Below, one piece after another: positions 6,348-6,893 of a DNA stretch of 6,893 nt (positions within the stretch are counted from its first letter, which is position 1; every line of letters begins with the position of its first letter). The stretch is taken from the NCBI GenBank assembly GCA_021779695.1, contig JAJYAE010000231.1, forward strand, positions 1-6,893, written 5' to 3'. The notes under the pieces are model-generated. The model saw only the letters and a program-made list of their open reading frames with translations. It did not search any database and was not told where the DNA came from. The position numbers and the translations under genes are program-made. This DNA is from Acidobacteriota bacterium (GTDB lineage: Bacteria; Acidobacteriota; Terriglobia; Terriglobales; Acidobacteriaceae).

Positions 6348-6353
6348 AAGGAG
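6348..6353 (+). promoter_or_regulatory. Ribosome binding site candidate for the beta-glucosidase gene
   Basis: AAGGAG is the only strong Shine-Dalgarno match upstream, but it lies 12 nt before the first ATG (6366), longer than the usual 5-9 nt. The next in-frame ATGs (6372, 6378, 6393) are even farther away, so 6366 is preferred. Translation may be weakened by the spacing. Confidence 0.55.
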
Positions 6354-6365
6354 AATTCCAGAAAG

Positions 6366-6893
6366 ATGGGTATGGAGATGGGACGGAAGGGAATGTGGTT
6401 TGCGGGGGCGCTGTTTTCGCTGGCCATCGGGGCTGGCGCGCAAGCGCCCATGTCACACGAGGAGGCGCATCAGCGCGCTGAGACTCTGCTGAAACAGATG
6501 ACGGTAGAGGAGAAGGTGGGCCAAATGAACCAGGCCTCTGGAGCAGCCATCCCAATGCTAGGCGGCCAGAAGCCGGATACCTTGATTGTTCAGGGCAAGG
6601 TTGGTTCGATCCTGTGGCTCACGGACGTCAAGGAGATCAATCGCCTTCAGCACCTCGCGGTGGAAAAATCCCGCCTCCATGTTCCTATTCTGTTCGCATT
6701 TGATGTGATTCATGGCTATCGGACGGTCTTCCCGGTGCCGCTCGCCATGGCGTCCTCCTGGGACCCAAGCGTGGAGGAGCAGGCACAGCACTTTGCAGCG
6801 GAAGATGCACGCGCCGCGGGAATTGATTGGACATTCACACCGATGGTGGATATTGCGCGCGACGCCCGGTGGGGCCGCATGGTGGAAGGCGCT
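6366..6893 (+). CDS. Secreted family 3 glycoside hydrolase, BglX-like beta-glucosidase (3' end outside window)
   Basis: Open to the right edge: 176 codons without a stop. The N-terminus is a signal peptide: basic start (M-G-R-K-G), hydrophobic core (about 11-25) and an A-Q-A cleavage site after residue 27. It is exported, probably to the periplasm. The mature part begins the GH3 (beta/alpha)8 domain: L-L-K-Q-M-T-V-E-E-K-V-G-Q (41-53), F-D-V-I-H-G-Y-R-T-V-F-P (112-123), S-S-W-D-P (130-134), T-P-M-V-D-I-A-R-D-A-R-W-G-R (158-171). These match periplasmic beta-glucosidases of the BglX type, which release terminal glucose from beta-linked oligosaccharides. Family members are about 730-800 aa, so three quarters, including the catalytic nucleophile aspartate, lie outside the window. 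Related GH3 enzymes include beta-xylosidases, but the F-D-V-I-H-G-Y-R-T block favours the glucosidase branch. Transcription is divergent from the membrane-bound regulator. Confidence 0.9.
   Translation, partial: MGMEMGRKGMWFAGALFSLAIGAGAQAPMSHEEAHQRAETLLKQMTVEEKVGQMNQASGAAIPMLGGQKPDTLIVQGKVGSILWLTDVKEINRLQHLAVEKSRLHVPILFAFDVIHGYRTVFPVPLAMASSWDPSVEEQAQHFAAEDARAAGIDWTFTPMVDIARDARWGRMVEGA

Larger units (their letters stand above)
5737..6365. other. Divergent 629-bp spacer between regulator and beta-glucosidase genes
   Basis: No convincing gene lies here. The regulator side (5737-5947) is a leader of about 210 nt if the promoter at 5954-5982 is used. The middle (about 5983-6060) is the most AT-rich part of the window, as expected for a control region. 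The glucosidase side carries a chain of hairpins (6119-6134, 6144-6161, 6203-6219), a terminator-like element ending at 6246, and a further 7-bp hairpin at 6288-6304. Frames of 60-150 codons exist on both strands, but they show no family resemblance and lack ribosome binding sites. Confidence 0.6.

Overview
The window looks like a chromosomal stretch from a GC-rich bacterium, most likely an acidobacterium of the Terriglobia type. Two genes point there. One is a membrane-anchored regulator whose N-terminal domain (K-E-R/Y-x-I-G-x-E-V-F-G-R ... D-P-x-V-R) and C-terminal domain belong to a family I know mainly from Acidobacteriota, where it is heavily duplicated. The other is a small basic protein ending in an L-S-P-E-A-R-K-R-I-x-x-A-Q-x-x-R-W motif that is common in that phylum. 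The lineage is inferred from recalled family distribution, not from a search. I see no insertion sequence, CRISPR array, tRNA, rRNA or prophage gene.

Layout, left to right. (1) The 3' two thirds of a cysteine synthase-type PLP enzyme (+), cut by the left edge. (2) About 400 bp without a convincing gene, containing several short hairpins. (3) A complete EF-G paralogue of the EF-G-2 type (+, 713 aa), with altered GTPase motifs and a good ribosome binding site. (4) A shared hairpin at the convergent 3' ends of EF-G-2 and a flavin-dependent NAD(P)H oxidoreductase (-, 250 aa). (5) A divergent spacer with a promoter candidate for the reductase. (6) A small basic protein (+) that converges on (7) the 427-aa membrane-bound regulator (-). 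(8) A 629-bp divergent spacer with a strong sigma-70-like promoter and a two-tier leader hairpin for the regulator, and an intrinsic-terminator-like element ending in seven T on the other strand. (9) The 5' end of a secreted family 3 glycoside hydrolase, a BglX-like beta-glucosidase (+), cut by the right edge.

The genes do not form one operon. Orientations alternate (+, +, -, +, -, +), so each gene probably has its own promoter. The most plausible functional pair is the one-component membrane regulator and the divergently transcribed secreted beta-glucosidase. They share a long spacer that has structured, possibly attenuating, leader RNA on the glucosidase side. I do not see a clearly novel multi-gene system. 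The best leads are the glucosidase leader, the EF-G-2 with non-canonical G-motifs, and the regulator/glucosidase arrangement.
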